Assembly (NCBI GenBank): GCA_033980235.1
Contig: CM067067.1
Coordinates: 6,918,789-6,982,788 of the forward strand
Source: Diadema setosum
Taxonomy: Eukaryota > Echinodermata > Echinoidea > Diadematoida > Diadematidae
DNA: 64,000 bases
Reading direction: 5' to 3'
In this document: positions 1 to 39,165 of the stretch, in pieces
Numbering within the stretch: position 1 is the stretch's first letter
Layout of the letters: each line of letters opens with the position of its first letter
The notes under the pieces: model-generated
What the model was told of the DNA's origin: nothing
The model's input: only the letters and a program-made list of their open reading frames with translations
The model's database searches: none
Position numbers and translations under genes: made by a program

Positions 1-796
1 TCCTCAAGTGTCCTGGTATTTGGATTTCCTTTTCCTTCTTTGAAAGGAGTAAACTAATTTAACGATTGCAGGACATTGTTATGAAAGTTCAATGTACATG
101 TACACCAATGCTTGGCATGCCAGTATCATCTTTTGAAAACTGTTCATCTGCTTGTAGAAGGATGGAACTTTTCTGGAAATCCCATCGAAAACTTGCCCAA
201 CAGACAAGTGGAAAATGAAGGAAAGCAATTTAAATCATTTATAAGTGCAGACTGTATGGTCAATGACAGTTAACCCGTTGAGGACAAGTCCCCGAGTATA
301 CTCGGGCAGGTGTCTATGGGAATTTCGTGTTGTAGCAAAATCCAACCGTCCTCAACGGTTAAAGCGCAATTTTCAAATTAGGGAATCTTGACCTGTCAAA
401 TTTGCATTACCACAGTTGAATACAACAGCAATGAACCTTCATACTCATTACGTCATAAACAAGTTTCCCCCTGAAATGATTTAATCTACGATGTACATGT
501 ATGTAAGCCTACAGTGGATATGACTCAGCTGTCCCACACTTTCCCTGAAGGTAGACTACTGATGATTCTAATAATACACTCTTATTTAAATATTTGATTA
601 TTGATTTAAGTTTTAAAATTGACTTTTGTACCACCTCCCCCATTCAATAACATACACACAAGTATATGACATTCCAAGCCTACACATTTGTGAGGGTATC
701 ATGTAAAACTGTACGTACGTACTTTGTACATAGCGGTACAATGTATGCAAGTGTACAGTGTAGTGTACCTACCAAAGATAACCAATCTACTGGTAC

Positions 797-1165
797 ACTC
801 GTGTAGTGTGGCACGGATGTGGAATGAATTATAAGGAAATAATGTATTCTGTGGAGGTGTACAAACGTTGCACAAAACATTTCAATACTTCAAAGGAAAG
901 CTGAGCAAAAGTGATAAAAGCACATCCTTCTGTTCAAATCGGATCTCCACGTAACGCAATACTTGCAAATTATCTCCTTGCACACTTGCGTAGTATGGCA
1001 CGCATGTGGCATTAAGGAAATACTATATTCTGTGGAGGTACGTGTATACATGTACAAAAGTTGCACAAAATATTTCAACACTTAAAGGGAAAGCTGAGCA
1101 AAAATGATAAAAGAACATCCTTCTGTTCAAATCGGATCTCCATGTACAATGTAATGTAATATTTG
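797..1165. repeat. Tandem duplication, 2 x ~187 bp
   Basis: Two diverged copies (797-983 and 984-1165) share GGAAAGCTGAGCAAAA and CATCCTTCTGTTCAAATCGG. The rest of 1-1415 shows no gene or recognised element. Confidence 0.85.
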
Positions 1166-1415
1166 CACATTATATTCAAAATTTTACACAAGTCTGTTTT
1201 CATGTGGATCCTATGAGGATTACATACATTTACCAGTACGTATTATCTGGCCAATGTCGTGTCAATGATCTATTATTTCATATCGTTGATTCTTGGTAAG
1301 CAGCAGTTTAAATAGTATTTCCAAGAGCTACTGAAGCAGTATAACTTGTACACCTAAGTATACTGTTCAATATAGTAAATCTATATTATTTCTACATCTA
1401 GATCTAGTCCTGCTA

Positions 1416-1592
1416 CTGTAAAAGTGGATATTTTCGCACAAGTAATATTTTGCACTCGGCTGGGTCAGATGAATTTTGCATGTTCTTAACGCAGAATACT
1501 TACAGGAGTGTATTGCATGCAAACATTCCAATGCTTTTTTTTGTGCTATCTTCTGGAAGCGTGAAATGCGCAAAAAATTTCCACTTTTACAG
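1416..1592. mobile_element. TA-flanked MITE, CTGTAAAAGTGGA ends
   Basis: Inverted ends CTGTAAAAGTGGATATTTT / CTGTAAAAGTGGAAATTTT, flanked by TA on both sides. The 177 bp carry no ORF. The target site fits Tc1/mariner-type mobilisation. Confidence 0.8.
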
Positions 1593-1615
1593 TAGTCTAC
1601 AATACTGGTACAAAT

Positions 1616-1692
1616 CGTCGGGTGCCCGTGCATTGGCCGCTAACGCAATACAATTTGTATTGCGTTAGCGGCCAATGCACGGGCACCCGACG
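1616..1692. repeat. Perfect 38-bp inverted repeat with a 1-nt centre
   Basis: Arms 1616-1653 and 1655-1692 are exact reverse complements. The arm runs from CGTCGGGTGCCCGTG to CGCAATACAA. It lies 23 bp from the MITE at 1416-1592. Region 1693-2600 beyond it shows no gene. Confidence 0.95.
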
Positions 1693-2606
1693 AAATGTAG
1701 TTCTAGCTAGGTTTATAAGTATTTCCGACAATCATGCAATTTAGGGCCCTGTGTAATCAGTACCTCAGCCCTGTATGCCAAGGTGATACCCCATGAACCA
1801 CTAAGCACTGAGCAGCTGGTGAGCTTCTCTTGTATGGAGCACTGTTTGATGTGCATGTACATGACCACTGTAAGGTCGCTAAAAGCCCGCCTCACACTGT
1901 GATATCGACAAGCAATAGGTACAGCTGCGATGTGTTTCACTGAAAACTGAGCGATATCGATGTTGTTGCTCAATCTCCATTACAGGATAATCCTGCAGTA
2001 GAGAGCAACATGCTATACATGCCACTGTATTTGCTTGATTTTAAGCCCACCGCACACTGTGCCATTTCTTGCAATGCAATGTTGCATCGCAGAAAATTGC
2101 CAGACAGCACAAAGTGTGAGGAAATCTGCATTACAACAGCCTCCGATATTTTGACATAGCTAGCCAAGTTAATCACATACCGTAAATATTTTTAAGCCTC
2201 CTTCATCCATCCGCTGCCGCACAAACCACCCGAGCAGGCGAGGCATGTTTGTGAGGCGAGGCGACCTCCTTGAGATATAAATAATGATGTGACATACAGC
2301 TGTATCCATTCTAAAATCATATGAAGGCTGAGAGTTTACCACTGTTAAGTTCCGTTGTGCGCCACACACAGCTCAGCACCTGTCTGCTCATGCGGTGCAT
2401 GAAAGGGCATTTTAGAGCTTTAGAGCAAACGGTGCAAGAGATAAGGTACCAAAGTGCATACACATTCACACACACACACACACACTGCTACATCTCAACA
2501 CGAAATCCCACACACAGTACCGGAACACATGCTGTCATGACGATGTCGAAGCACCAGTGTCTGACAGGTACTCAAATTTGCAATTGCATGCATCGCACTG
2601 CTCATT

Positions 2607-2783
2607 TAGGGTAAATGGCATATAACAATCGTGAAAAATTACCCTACTCGTTCACTTCGCACAGTGTAGATCTATCTGTTCATTGCATGTGTCACACTAC
2701 CTCCATTCACTTTACACGCAAGCGCGTGAGAGCACTGCACTGAATAAGTGGGGTAATTTTTCTCGATAATGCCGGGTAAATAA
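2607..2783. mobile_element. Small MITE with GAAAAATTACCC inverted ends
   Basis: Left CGTGAAAAATTACCC and right GGGTAATTTTTCTCG lie inside a pair of GGTAAAT / GGGTAAAT segments, all inverted about a ~90-bp centre. No ORF. Exact ends and target duplication are unclear. Confidence 0.55.
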
Positions 2784-5024
2784 AATCTTGTGCCTCTAGG
2801 TAAAAGATCTACATGTAACAGTTAGATGGTCTTGATGCTTCTAGACCATCTAGAATAATCTACTAGGGTCCTCAAACTGACAAAAGTGCATGATTGTCGT
2901 AATCGTATTTCATGTGAGATGTGTGACTTTTCAAAATGAAATTTGAAGAATTTTGAAATTCATTTGAACTTGGCATGACATGGATACGAAATTACATGGA
3001 TTCCCTACCTCTGGCCTTGTCACTAACGTTATAGTAAACTAGTAAAAAGCAAACAAACACAAAGCAACAACATTAGTTCCCTAACTGTTAGACCTAACGT
3101 TAGATTCTAATAAAAAGAAAACAAATACAAATACATAACAATTGTTAGACCTAGAGTCTATACGTAGCCTAGGGCCTAAATCCAATGATTTAATAAATAT
3201 GTAGTAGAGACAGTGTAGAGAGTAACACATTTTCCTGTGTGCTGTCGAGAATCTCAGTTTCTACATAGCAAATATCTTGCATGAACTGCGACAACACCAC
3301 TGCACATTAACACATGATAAGCAAGTGAGAACGTCCTATTCGTAATCGTAGTCGTACTCAGCCTACGCCAAGGCTACAGTGGAACACTGCACTCCGGAGA
3401 CGGGAGTCCTGTTTTTTGTGCGGTGAAACCAACTGTGTTAATTAGGAACCTACCCCTGTTCCAACAAATCACAAAGGATTCTGACTGTAACTACGTGATA
3501 CATCGCTACACTTTGATAAAGTTTCATTTACCCACAAGATCTTGGAAGGAACGTCGGACACCAGATGTATTTTACAGGGCAGAGACTGGGTCGTATTTAC
3601 ACAGCTCGCTGAGGCGACGACCGTCGTGTACGTTTCTACGTAAAAATATGACCAAAGATCCTACATACATTTTGTACGTAGCTAGCTGTGTAATGTGTAC
3701 AGTTAGCTAGCTACAGTCGAGTCGGGGATCACTGCCACCATGGAAGAAGACGGACACAAGCATTGCATTGTGCAGCATAAACGCAGTGTGCATAATAAAC
3801 TGGTTCGGATAAGACGTCACCCTGTACGGAATTAACCGCAGAGGGCAGTATCTGTAATTAATGGAAGAGCTTCTTCGTTGCTTTGTGATTGGGGAGAGAA
3901 ACTTCAGTCGAATTGACCTCGTCTCAATAAAAGTGGGCGGTTTTCAGGAAACCAGGATTTAAGTTGTTTATAATACATGTGTTTGCATTCGTTTGTTGTT
4001 GTTTTTTTTTTTAACTTTCTCATTCATCTCTTTCTTTCATGCTTTCCTTTAATCTTTCTTTCTTTATTGTTTTCTTTGACAACCAAAGATTATAATTATT
4101 GCATTATTCTTTATGGGTCTATATGACAAGTATTTGATTTCTATTCATTTTAATTCAGCAACTGTTAAATATAGTACTAGTACAATGTCTTCAAAATATG
4201 ATTGATATTAGACATGCTGACTTCTGTTACCTCCATGGTTATCCTGTTTTCATAATTGTCCTTCAGGCAAAATTCACATAACTATGCTTTTAGTTTATGT
4301 TGAAATCTTCATTTTCTTTTAATTTTCATTTTTATTGTTGTCTTTAAGCCATAATAACTTTCCACTAATTTCTGTAATTCATGAAAATCTGTCTGAATAT
4401 GAACCAGGATAGTTGAAGCCTGGCCAAAGTTTTGATGCCTTCTGATAAAGAAGCAATTTAGGCCCCTACACTGTAAGCATGCCAAATCATAATGTTTTGG
4501 ATTGCAAGTCTTAAAGCCCTGTTGACGGTTAGCATTCTCTCTGGTTCTTTTAAAGATAAAGTTTATCAAATTTAGTCTCCTTTGTCAAATGTACATGTAT
4601 AATCATGGTTTCCCATTGTTAACTATAATGATCTCAGTCCATTCTTTCAAATAAGATTTTGAAACTTAAACTTTTTTGTGTGTGTTTATTTATGCTTGGA
4701 TTATACTTTTGTAATTCCAAGCAAGACAAGTTATGAGAGAAAAGGAAAAAAGTTTAGACAATACTTAAAATGAACCACACTGAAAAAATGAGCGTGTGCC
4801 TCAGTGAGGAAGACATGTTCACAATGTCACATTTAAAGATATATATATATATATATATAAACAAAACTTTATGTATGAGATTTTACATAATAAAAGAGAA
4901 TATAAACATGTGTTCATGCTGGATAAAAAGATCACAGACTTATGGCAATAAAAAGAAAAGGAAAAAAAAAGCTTGAATGAATCAGTATTTGTGATGATAA
5001 AAAAAATTGATGAACATGTATTTT
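2784..5024. other. Non-coding intergenic stretch
   Basis: No exon with family homology was recognised. It holds AT-rich tracts, a (TA)n run near 4840-4860, and an imperfect palindrome at about 3677-3713 (GTAGCTAGCTG...CAGTTAGCTAGCTAC). At 3739 a short 31-codon ORF has an ideal Kozak context. 3350-3900 is richer in CpG than its surroundings and could be a promoter region, but nothing confirms it. Confidence 0.5.
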
Positions 5025-6076
5025 TATGCCTCCACCACAAAGTGGTGCCGGAGGCATTATGTTTTCGGGTTGTCCATCCGTCCTTTCGTCCGTCCGTCCG
5101 TCCATCCTACCGTCCATCCGTCCATAATCAATTTTGTGGACAGCGTAACTAAAAAACCTTTTGAGGTATCCTAAGGAAACTTGGCATGTATGTGTATGAG
5201 GGGGTGAAGTTCTGCCTATCAACTTTTGGGTGCACATGCTCAAGGTAAAAAGGTCAAGGTCAAATGCTCAAAATTTCGCTATTTCCCCCATATGCAATGC
5301 TTGAAGATATTTTCTTGAAACTTAGTGTATACATGTACTACCCAATTAAGATTCTCCGGTGAGAGTTTCGGGTCATGAGGTCAAAGGTCAAAGGTCAAGT
5401 GAAAATGTTAAAATTTCACTTTTTTGTCCATATCTTGGAAATGGTTCAAGGTATCTTCATGGAACATAGTATATGTGCATGTACTGACTGGCAGTGATTA
5501 CCTAGGGAATTTTGGGGTCATTGGGTCCAAGGTCAGAGGTTCAAGGTCAAGGTCATCTCTTCAAAATTTGACCATTTCCCTCATATTTATGCAATGCCTG
5601 CAGGATTTTTGTAAAACTTGGTGTATACATGTATTACCCAATAGAGGCAATCTGGGAAGTTTTTTTTTTTTTTTTTTGCCATAAAGGTCAAAGGTAAAAA
5701 GGTCAGAGATCAAGTGAAAGTGCTGAACTTTACTTCTTCCTCCATATCTCGGAAGTGGCTCAAGTTATCTTGAAATTTGCATTTTTTCCTCCATACCTTG
5801 AAAATTACTCAATGCATGAATTTATAAAAGAGTCAAAGTCAAGTGAAAAGTCGTCAAATCCCCAAATCCCCAAATACATTGTCTCCCATTCATCCGATTA
5901 CACCTAGGTCAAGGAAGGTGAACATTCAACACATTTGTGACAAACATGTCAATATTTTGCCAATTATGTGAAACTGTCAAACACACTTTGTCTGCATGTA
6001 CTATATAGACATATACTAGGAGAATCATGCATTATGGCGGAGGCAGACCAGTCGCTATAGCGACATTTCTAGTTTT
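5025..6076 (+). mobile_element. Hairpin-headed element A, copy 1
   Basis: Head TATGCCTCCACCAC...GTGCCGGAGGCATTATG folds into a stem-loop, followed by CCGTCCGTCCGTCC. The body has repeated units with CAAGGTATC, AAACTTGGCATG and about a dozen AGGTCA words. The tail ATTATGGCGGAGGCA is complementary to the head, then CGCTATAGCGACATTTCTAG. Copies 2 and 3 are at 13955-15297 and 20543-21515. Confidence 0.88.
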
Positions 6077-6209
6077 TTAATGGAACTCATTTTGGCGGAT
6101 GGACAACATCTTGATGGAAGAATTGCATGAATTTGAATGTAGGCCCTACTTTTTATTGTACAAATACTGCTACTTCTCCTGATAATAACAGATATTAATG
6201 AAAACTAGA

Positions 6210-7166
6210 AAAGCACTGTGAGAGCGCAGACCTCCCCCAAGCAGTACATAATTTCCACCAATACACATCACATGCTGAAAAATCGTCCAAAATATTTCCC
6301 CATAGGAAGCCTTTCATGATGTGATATCCATCATCAGCTTCCAGCTGGTGTGCGCAGGGCACGCGCTTTAGAGCGTGTATAAACCCCTGAGAGGTCAAAC
6401 TGCAATGACACTAATGATAATAATGACAAAAGACAATGACAATTTATTAATCCAATGTCATCATAACTGGTATTGGGGATATCTATTCTGTTTACATGAG
6501 TAACTATACAATAATGATTACCGGTATTTACAATATTTACAAAGTGGGCCCAGTGTGTCTACATGTGTAGGCCTACGGTACTTACGTCTAGCATTCGAAT
6601 GCAATCAATCCAATATCAATGCTGTTACCTATTGATGCTATCTGCAGAAAGATAAAAAATCCTTCAAAAATTCATGAAAATTCCTGAATCACTACTCTCT
6701 AAAAAAAATCGAGTGAAAATTTTCACTCTTGAAGGAGTGAATACAAAAAAAAAAAAGAGTGAATTTACAGTGGAATTGGAGTGAATTTCAAGTGAAAATG
6801 TTCATTTTCACTCATTTTGGAGTGACCTCAGGGATCACTCGAAGATTTTGGAGTGATCCCTGACGTCACCACTCTAAAACGAGTGAAAATGAACATTTTC
6901 ACTCAAATTCACTCCAATTTCACTCTAAATTCACTCTTTTTTGTATTCACTCCTTCAAGAGTGAAAATTTTCACTCGATTTTTTTTTAGAGAGTACCAAA
7001 TTCAATCATCTGTTCCTTGTATCTATCAACTTTAGAAGTTTCATCCAAATCCTTTCACAACTTTTTGAGTTATTTTGCACACAGACAGACAAACAAACTA
7101 ACTACTACATGTAGTAACAAACAAACCAACGCCGATGAAAACATAACCTCCTTCCTTGGAGGAAAT
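6210..7166 (-). mobile_element. Hairpin-headed element G, copy 1
   Basis: On the - strand it begins TCCAAGGAAGGAGGTTATG, then GTTTGTTTGTTACTAC and GTCTGTCTGTGTGC. The core GATGAAACTTCTAAAG follows. It ends GAGGTCTGCGCTCTCACAG. Related to 17301-19519. A separate foldback element (6695-6993) sits inside it. Confidence 0.72.
6695..6993. mobile_element. TA-flanked foldback MITE, 299 bp
   Basis: Almost entirely a palindrome. CTCTCTAAAAAAAATCGAG at the left end is matched by its reverse complement at the right end. Arms of ~140 bp are full of GAGTGAAAATTTTCACTC-like words. TA lies directly outside both ends (6693-6694, 6994-6995). It is nested in element G copy 1. Confidence 0.88.
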
Positions 7167-8461
7167 AATGATGATAAAAGCCGTGATAACAATTACCACA
7201 TGGCATTCATAGGCCTATACACTGCTGATCATACATTTTAAATTGATATAACGGCTTGATTGAAACTAGTAGAGGTACCCGATTTCGTAATCATCATGTG
7301 AGCTACCTTGGTAGCCTGCGGCGGCCTGACATGCATGCTTCATCATTCTGCTCTTTCCGTCCTCTTCCGCGGGCCTGGCGCTGGCCGGCTGGGCTACATA
7401 CTGTACGTTTACCATAACCATGTAGCTCCATGCCATAACCAACGGGCGGGCAGGCACCGTGGGGTTCGACTCTCGATCGGCGGACTGTGATCTGGAGTAT
7501 CTGTCCAATCTTCACCAATAAGGAGAACGCCTTTGAAGTTGTCAGATCACAACAATTTTGTTAAAAATACAGTGCATCAGCCGGCAAGATTTCCATTTCA
7601 ATACGCGGGACAGATTTCCTAGAGCTAGACCCTGATTGATGACTGGCGTTAGCGTGATCGCGTGATACACTTGTAGATGCAGTAAAGCCAAGGTAAGAAC
7701 AATGCGGGGTAGGCAGTGCAGTGGTATTTTAATAATTTTCATGGCTTACTACATAGCTGATAATAGGGATTAATACTACTTTACTAGTACAGTTGTGGAT
7801 CAGAATGTTTAGCTGAAATCATGACATATAAGTTACATGCACGGAGGAAGCAAGTCTGAAAGCTTGATGTGTCCACAGCTCAGCTCAGACTCGGTGACAA
7901 GACGGGCTACGGCCACCACCCCCCCCCCCCCCCAACTGCCCACCCTGTTTACACATGCATGAAAATGTATTTCAAGATCAATGAGATTATCTGGCTCCAA
8001 ATATGACGTTTTGACCCAACCAATTTTAAGAACCTTGTCACTTGCTATCGAGACTCCATATCTCCGAAAACCTATCGAAACTTGATTGGAAATTCAGTTC
8101 AACACCACATGAGTATAAACAGGGGATAGACTTTTGCAGAATGTGTAAAAATTACTAAAATCAAACAACTGATCCAAGTTGCAAATTAAAATGATTGAAG
8201 ATTCATCAGTTCCAATCGATTAAAATTAAAATTGGTCATGAAAATGTTGCTATGTAATGTTTCATCTGAGCAATATGATCGAGCAATCAAGCAACCAAAT
8301 GGTCCATCATGGAATGTCAAAGGTCAAGGGAAGTAGATGAGGTGAGGTGATGTAGTAGGTCATCATGCACTTCATCACTCACAAACCTGTAGTCTGTATT
8401 GACACCATGCACCCCCATGAGCTGATGAGGTTTTTAATAGTTATTGTATAGTGTACAGTGT

Positions 8462-8508
<47 letters not shown>

Positions 8509-8589
8509 TATGAAACAAAACAAAAAAAAGTTTTCTTGGTTGATGATTAAGTAATTATTGAAATGCAGGCTCTTACACACCCAACCCCA
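7167..8589. other. Non-coding intergenic stretch with C-run and (CA)n
   Basis: No gene recognised. A C14-type run is near 7920-7933 and a (CA)n microsatellite at about 8465-8506. A GC-rich segment at 7310-7500 contains GGGGTTCGACTC, resembling a pol III B box, without a convincing tRNA fold. Confidence 0.5.
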
Positions 8590-9631
8590 TAATGCACCTG
8601 TCAATTGTAAGACCCACTATGTGACCCCCAGGAGAAGTGCATCATGGGTGAGTACTTGCGCCAAAATTATGGACTCGGGGCACCGTCAAGCACACCTTTG
8701 ATGAGTCGCGCCAGAGACGTTATGGTGGGGCAATGTCAGTCTCCTTACTGAGTGGGTTCCGATGTGCGTCCAATTTAGTCCACTGCTGGCACTACTTTCA
8801 GCACTGAACGCGCGTTGTATATACGCATGTACGCACAGGACTGGTACCGTATACTGTGGACGCGTCGATCAATGCATGTACATGAATGTAGAATCAGTAA
8901 ATACATGTAAACGAGAACTCTTCAAAACAACCAGTAAATACTATTGCAGTTCAAATATTTGACAAATGCACAAATACACTTCAAAGAAACATCAGTTTTT
9001 CAAAGCCAATTGAAAATGAATGTACAATGTGTGTACATGTAGGCCTACCTATTCACAATTGCTATCTTTGAAAGTATGTGTATTTCGTGTGGCAGTGCCG
9101 TGCGGTTGCAATTGCTGCTGGTTTGGCATTGAAAATAGTCCCGCTATAGCGCAATGTACAATATGCATACGCATGCACATTAGTTGTAACCGTGCAGCAG
9201 CACATATTCACGCGCATGCACTGCATGATCCGTATGTACTCGAACGACGAATTTGAATTTGGAGGGGGAAAATGTTCAACAATAAATATTTACGAGGGAT
9301 ATTTTTACATAAAACTACTGTTATAATTTTGTTATATTTTAAGGTCAAAATTTTCTGTTGATAGATTTTAATTAGTAGCAAGTGAAAATAAAGAAGACAC
9401 ATGTTACAGACATCAAGAAACCTCCAAAACATGATGTGCGTAAGATGGAAAGTCAAATTCTGTGGAGGTAAGTCCAAATTGCGACGGAGGGTGCGTATAA
9501 TTCATTGAATGGTGAGTCCAAAGTGGCGACGGAGGGTGTGTACATGGTAATAAGAAGTGGACTCTCCTTTGACAATGACTGACATCTCTCGGGGGTCACC
9601 TAGTGGGTCTTACAATTGATAAGTGCATAAT
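8590..9631. mobile_element. Element with ~40-bp inverted ends (GTAAGACCCACTA)
   Basis: Left end ATGCACCTGTCAATTGTAAG then ACCCACTATGTGACCCCC. The right end inverted reads ATGCACTTATCAATTGTAAG then ACCCACTAGGTGACCCCC. About 1.04 kb, with no transposase ORF. Target duplication not resolved. Confidence 0.78.
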
Positions 9632-9926
9632 GTGATAAAAGACATTATTTAATTTCACTAAATTAGCAACTAATCTAGAATTTGATGAGACAGATAAAAT
9701 GTTTTCTCTTAAACTTCTTGTCAAATATAAAAGTAAATTTGATGGACATTTATTACCAGCTCCAGTGAGTACAGGCCAATAATAAGAGTGACATGGAAGC
9801 TATGAACTTTCACTTTGTAAATGTGAAATTTACTTTAAATACATGTATGTATTTGTGATGCATACAGGGGCTGCAGCTCCCTCCTATATTTGACTGATCT
9901 TGAATATATTCTTTGTGACTGAATAG

Positions 9927-9982
9927 TATTCAGGGAATATTCAGGGAATATTCAGGGAATATTCAGGGAATATTCAGGGAAT
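9927..9982. repeat. Tandem 11-mer TATTCAGGGAA x 5
   Basis: Five near-exact consecutive copies. The rest of 9632-11354 shows no gene or clear mobile element. Confidence 0.92.
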
Positions 9983-11388
9983 AATTTTCCTGTTATTGCA
10001 TTTCAATTCGATATGCATCTTCTTTTTTTGCAGCAATTTTCTGCCATAGTTGTTCAATTTTGTATACAGGATACCATTTGAAATACAATTGATCAGCTGA
10101 AATTACAATTCAAAGTGGAGTTGGCAAATTATTCCCTGGTATTTCATTCTTTCTAGAGTGGTATACAATCTAGGTCTTCATTGAAATCTTTATCATATCT
10201 CTTGTAAGTACATATTGCTACATTGCAGTGAATATATACACATATTTTGCATCAAAATTACATTGTGTTAAAGTATTTAATTTTAATACAATTGTTACCA
10301 CCCATGACCCACTGTTCGGCAGTGCACCAGCCCAATGATTTAGTTCATGTTTTGTATACCCATGGCAGTGCAGGATATCTCTTGAGCAGGGTTCTTTCAA
10401 TTTAATGTGCAGTGTAGCCATAAATCATTGACAGGATCTGCACCTGTTCATGAAATCACTCCTGACACCACTATGCTTCATACCAGCACACAATGGCCCA
10501 TGTGATAAGCTTTATATGACATCATTAGAACTGTGTGAAGTTCGTTTTGATCTAGAGCGAGTCTTAAAGTAAGGATACATGTTTATATGTGTGTTTAAAG
10601 GGTTACAGTGAAATGTTTTCTGGTAAATAGCACAATTTTTTGTAACTGTATGTGTGCGCATGCATGTACCTGGTAGGTACCTACCTTGTATGTCAATCTG
10701 TCTGTGTCTGAACAAGGAAAATAAACATTTATTTAGCACATTTTACAGGTTCTTAGTCAGAGATCACTCAAAACAAAAATTCTCAAAATGATGTTCATTG
10801 TTGTATTCCAGTTGTCTTTGTGGTTGTTTCATTCAGCACAGTATTGCACGTATACGTGATGATACCTATTTCATCAGCATAACATTTCTTGAACTGGGAC
10901 TGGTAAAGACAGTTTTGTGAGTGGTTGAATTTGCAAACCATAAACACTCTGATGGGATTTGAAATCTAGGTATTTTCACTTTCCCAGAAAAGAGTTAGTG
11001 ATTTTCTACCATGAGACAATATACAGTGCATAAATTGTGTTACAGAAGGCAGTATTTTGGCATTGCGTTCTTTTTGCGAATATCAGCTGACTTACAAAAT
11101 CTGTGAAATATACCATGTATAGAAGCACACTACCACTAGATTTATGAGTACAGTGTAGACAGATCTATGTATAAAGTAGACTTTATTCCGTAAAATGTAT
11201 TTTTTTTCTATATTTCATTACAGATATTCAGACTTAAGTTCATGCATGTAAATAAAATATGTCTTGACTGGAAAATCCTAACTTGAATTGTGAACAAAGA
11301 GAAGTCCTCTCTGTGTGAAAGCATGATTTCTCCACTGTCATTCTTCCATCCTAGTTAGTACAACCACTGTAAGGTTTGCTAAAAGTCT

Positions 11389-38280
<26,892 letters not shown>

Positions 38281-38454
38281 ACCCTGAGGCTTAGAGTCAT
38301 TCCAAAAGGTCCATGTGACCCAGAGCAGGCAAGTACTATGATCACTCTATTAGGTGGTATTGTGTGTCGGTTATGACTGGTAGGTGTAGGTCCCCCCCCC
38401 ATCCCATATATATATGAAATATCCACAATCCCATATTCTGTTGAATCCCTTAGG

Positions 38455-38620
38455 CAGGGCTCGACACTAACAGTGGCCCGGTGGCCCGGGGCCACCAAAA
38501 AACGCAAGTCGGGCCACCAAAACTTCAGAAATAAACAATGTGTTGGATTCATCGGGCCACCAAAAAAGGTCAGATGTTTGCCTTTGGGCCACCAAAAATA
38601 AAAGTTAGTGTGGAGCCCTG
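38455..38620. mobile_element. hAT-type MITE just after the NRAMP stop
   Basis: Ends CAGGGCTCGACACTAAC and, inverted, CAGGGCTCCACACTAAC, flanked by CCTTAGG on both sides. It contains three GGGCCACCAAAA units. It begins 174 bp after the NRAMP stop codon and carries AATAAA at 38530-38535 and 38597-38602. Confidence 0.83.
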
Positions 38621-39094
38621 CCTTAGGTAACAGAGATGGCATTTGGCTTTGGTGAAAATATAAAGAAAGTTGTAAATGACGGTACAAAAGTTGATCCCTA
38701 AAGATGCCTTCAACCATACCTTGTGAGTACTAACGATACTTTGATATACCTCTGTCTGTTTTTACAGAACATGGACTTCCAATTTATGATGTTTAATTGT
38801 AACTGGCTAATATTACTTTGCCAGACCCTGAGACTAGCATACAATGAAACTCTGTGATGCAAGCTTGTGCACTAAATGACCATATCATTGCCAATTTTGC
38901 TCATATGCAGTGTAATGCTTATGAGACTGCCTCTTGCATATCTGTTTGTATCAAGTGAATCAAGGACAATCTACTATGTACAGTATTGACTTTGAAATAC
39001 AGATGTAGGTCTTGAACTACAAAAAATAGATTGGTATGCATATTATTCTTTTCTTTATTACTGCTGCTATCATTATTATTGTTATTTATTATTA

Positions 39095-39165
<71 letters not shown>

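Noticed and set aside
3739..3834. 31-codon ORF with ideal GCCACCATGG start context as a first NRAMP exon
   Set aside because: It runs to a stop with no good splice donor, and the NRAMP exon at 11389 has its own start with an upstream in-frame stop.
5641..5690. CRISPR, operon or other bacterial features
   Set aside because: Spliced animal genes and eukaryotic transposons throughout; repeats are transposon-related or microsatellites.
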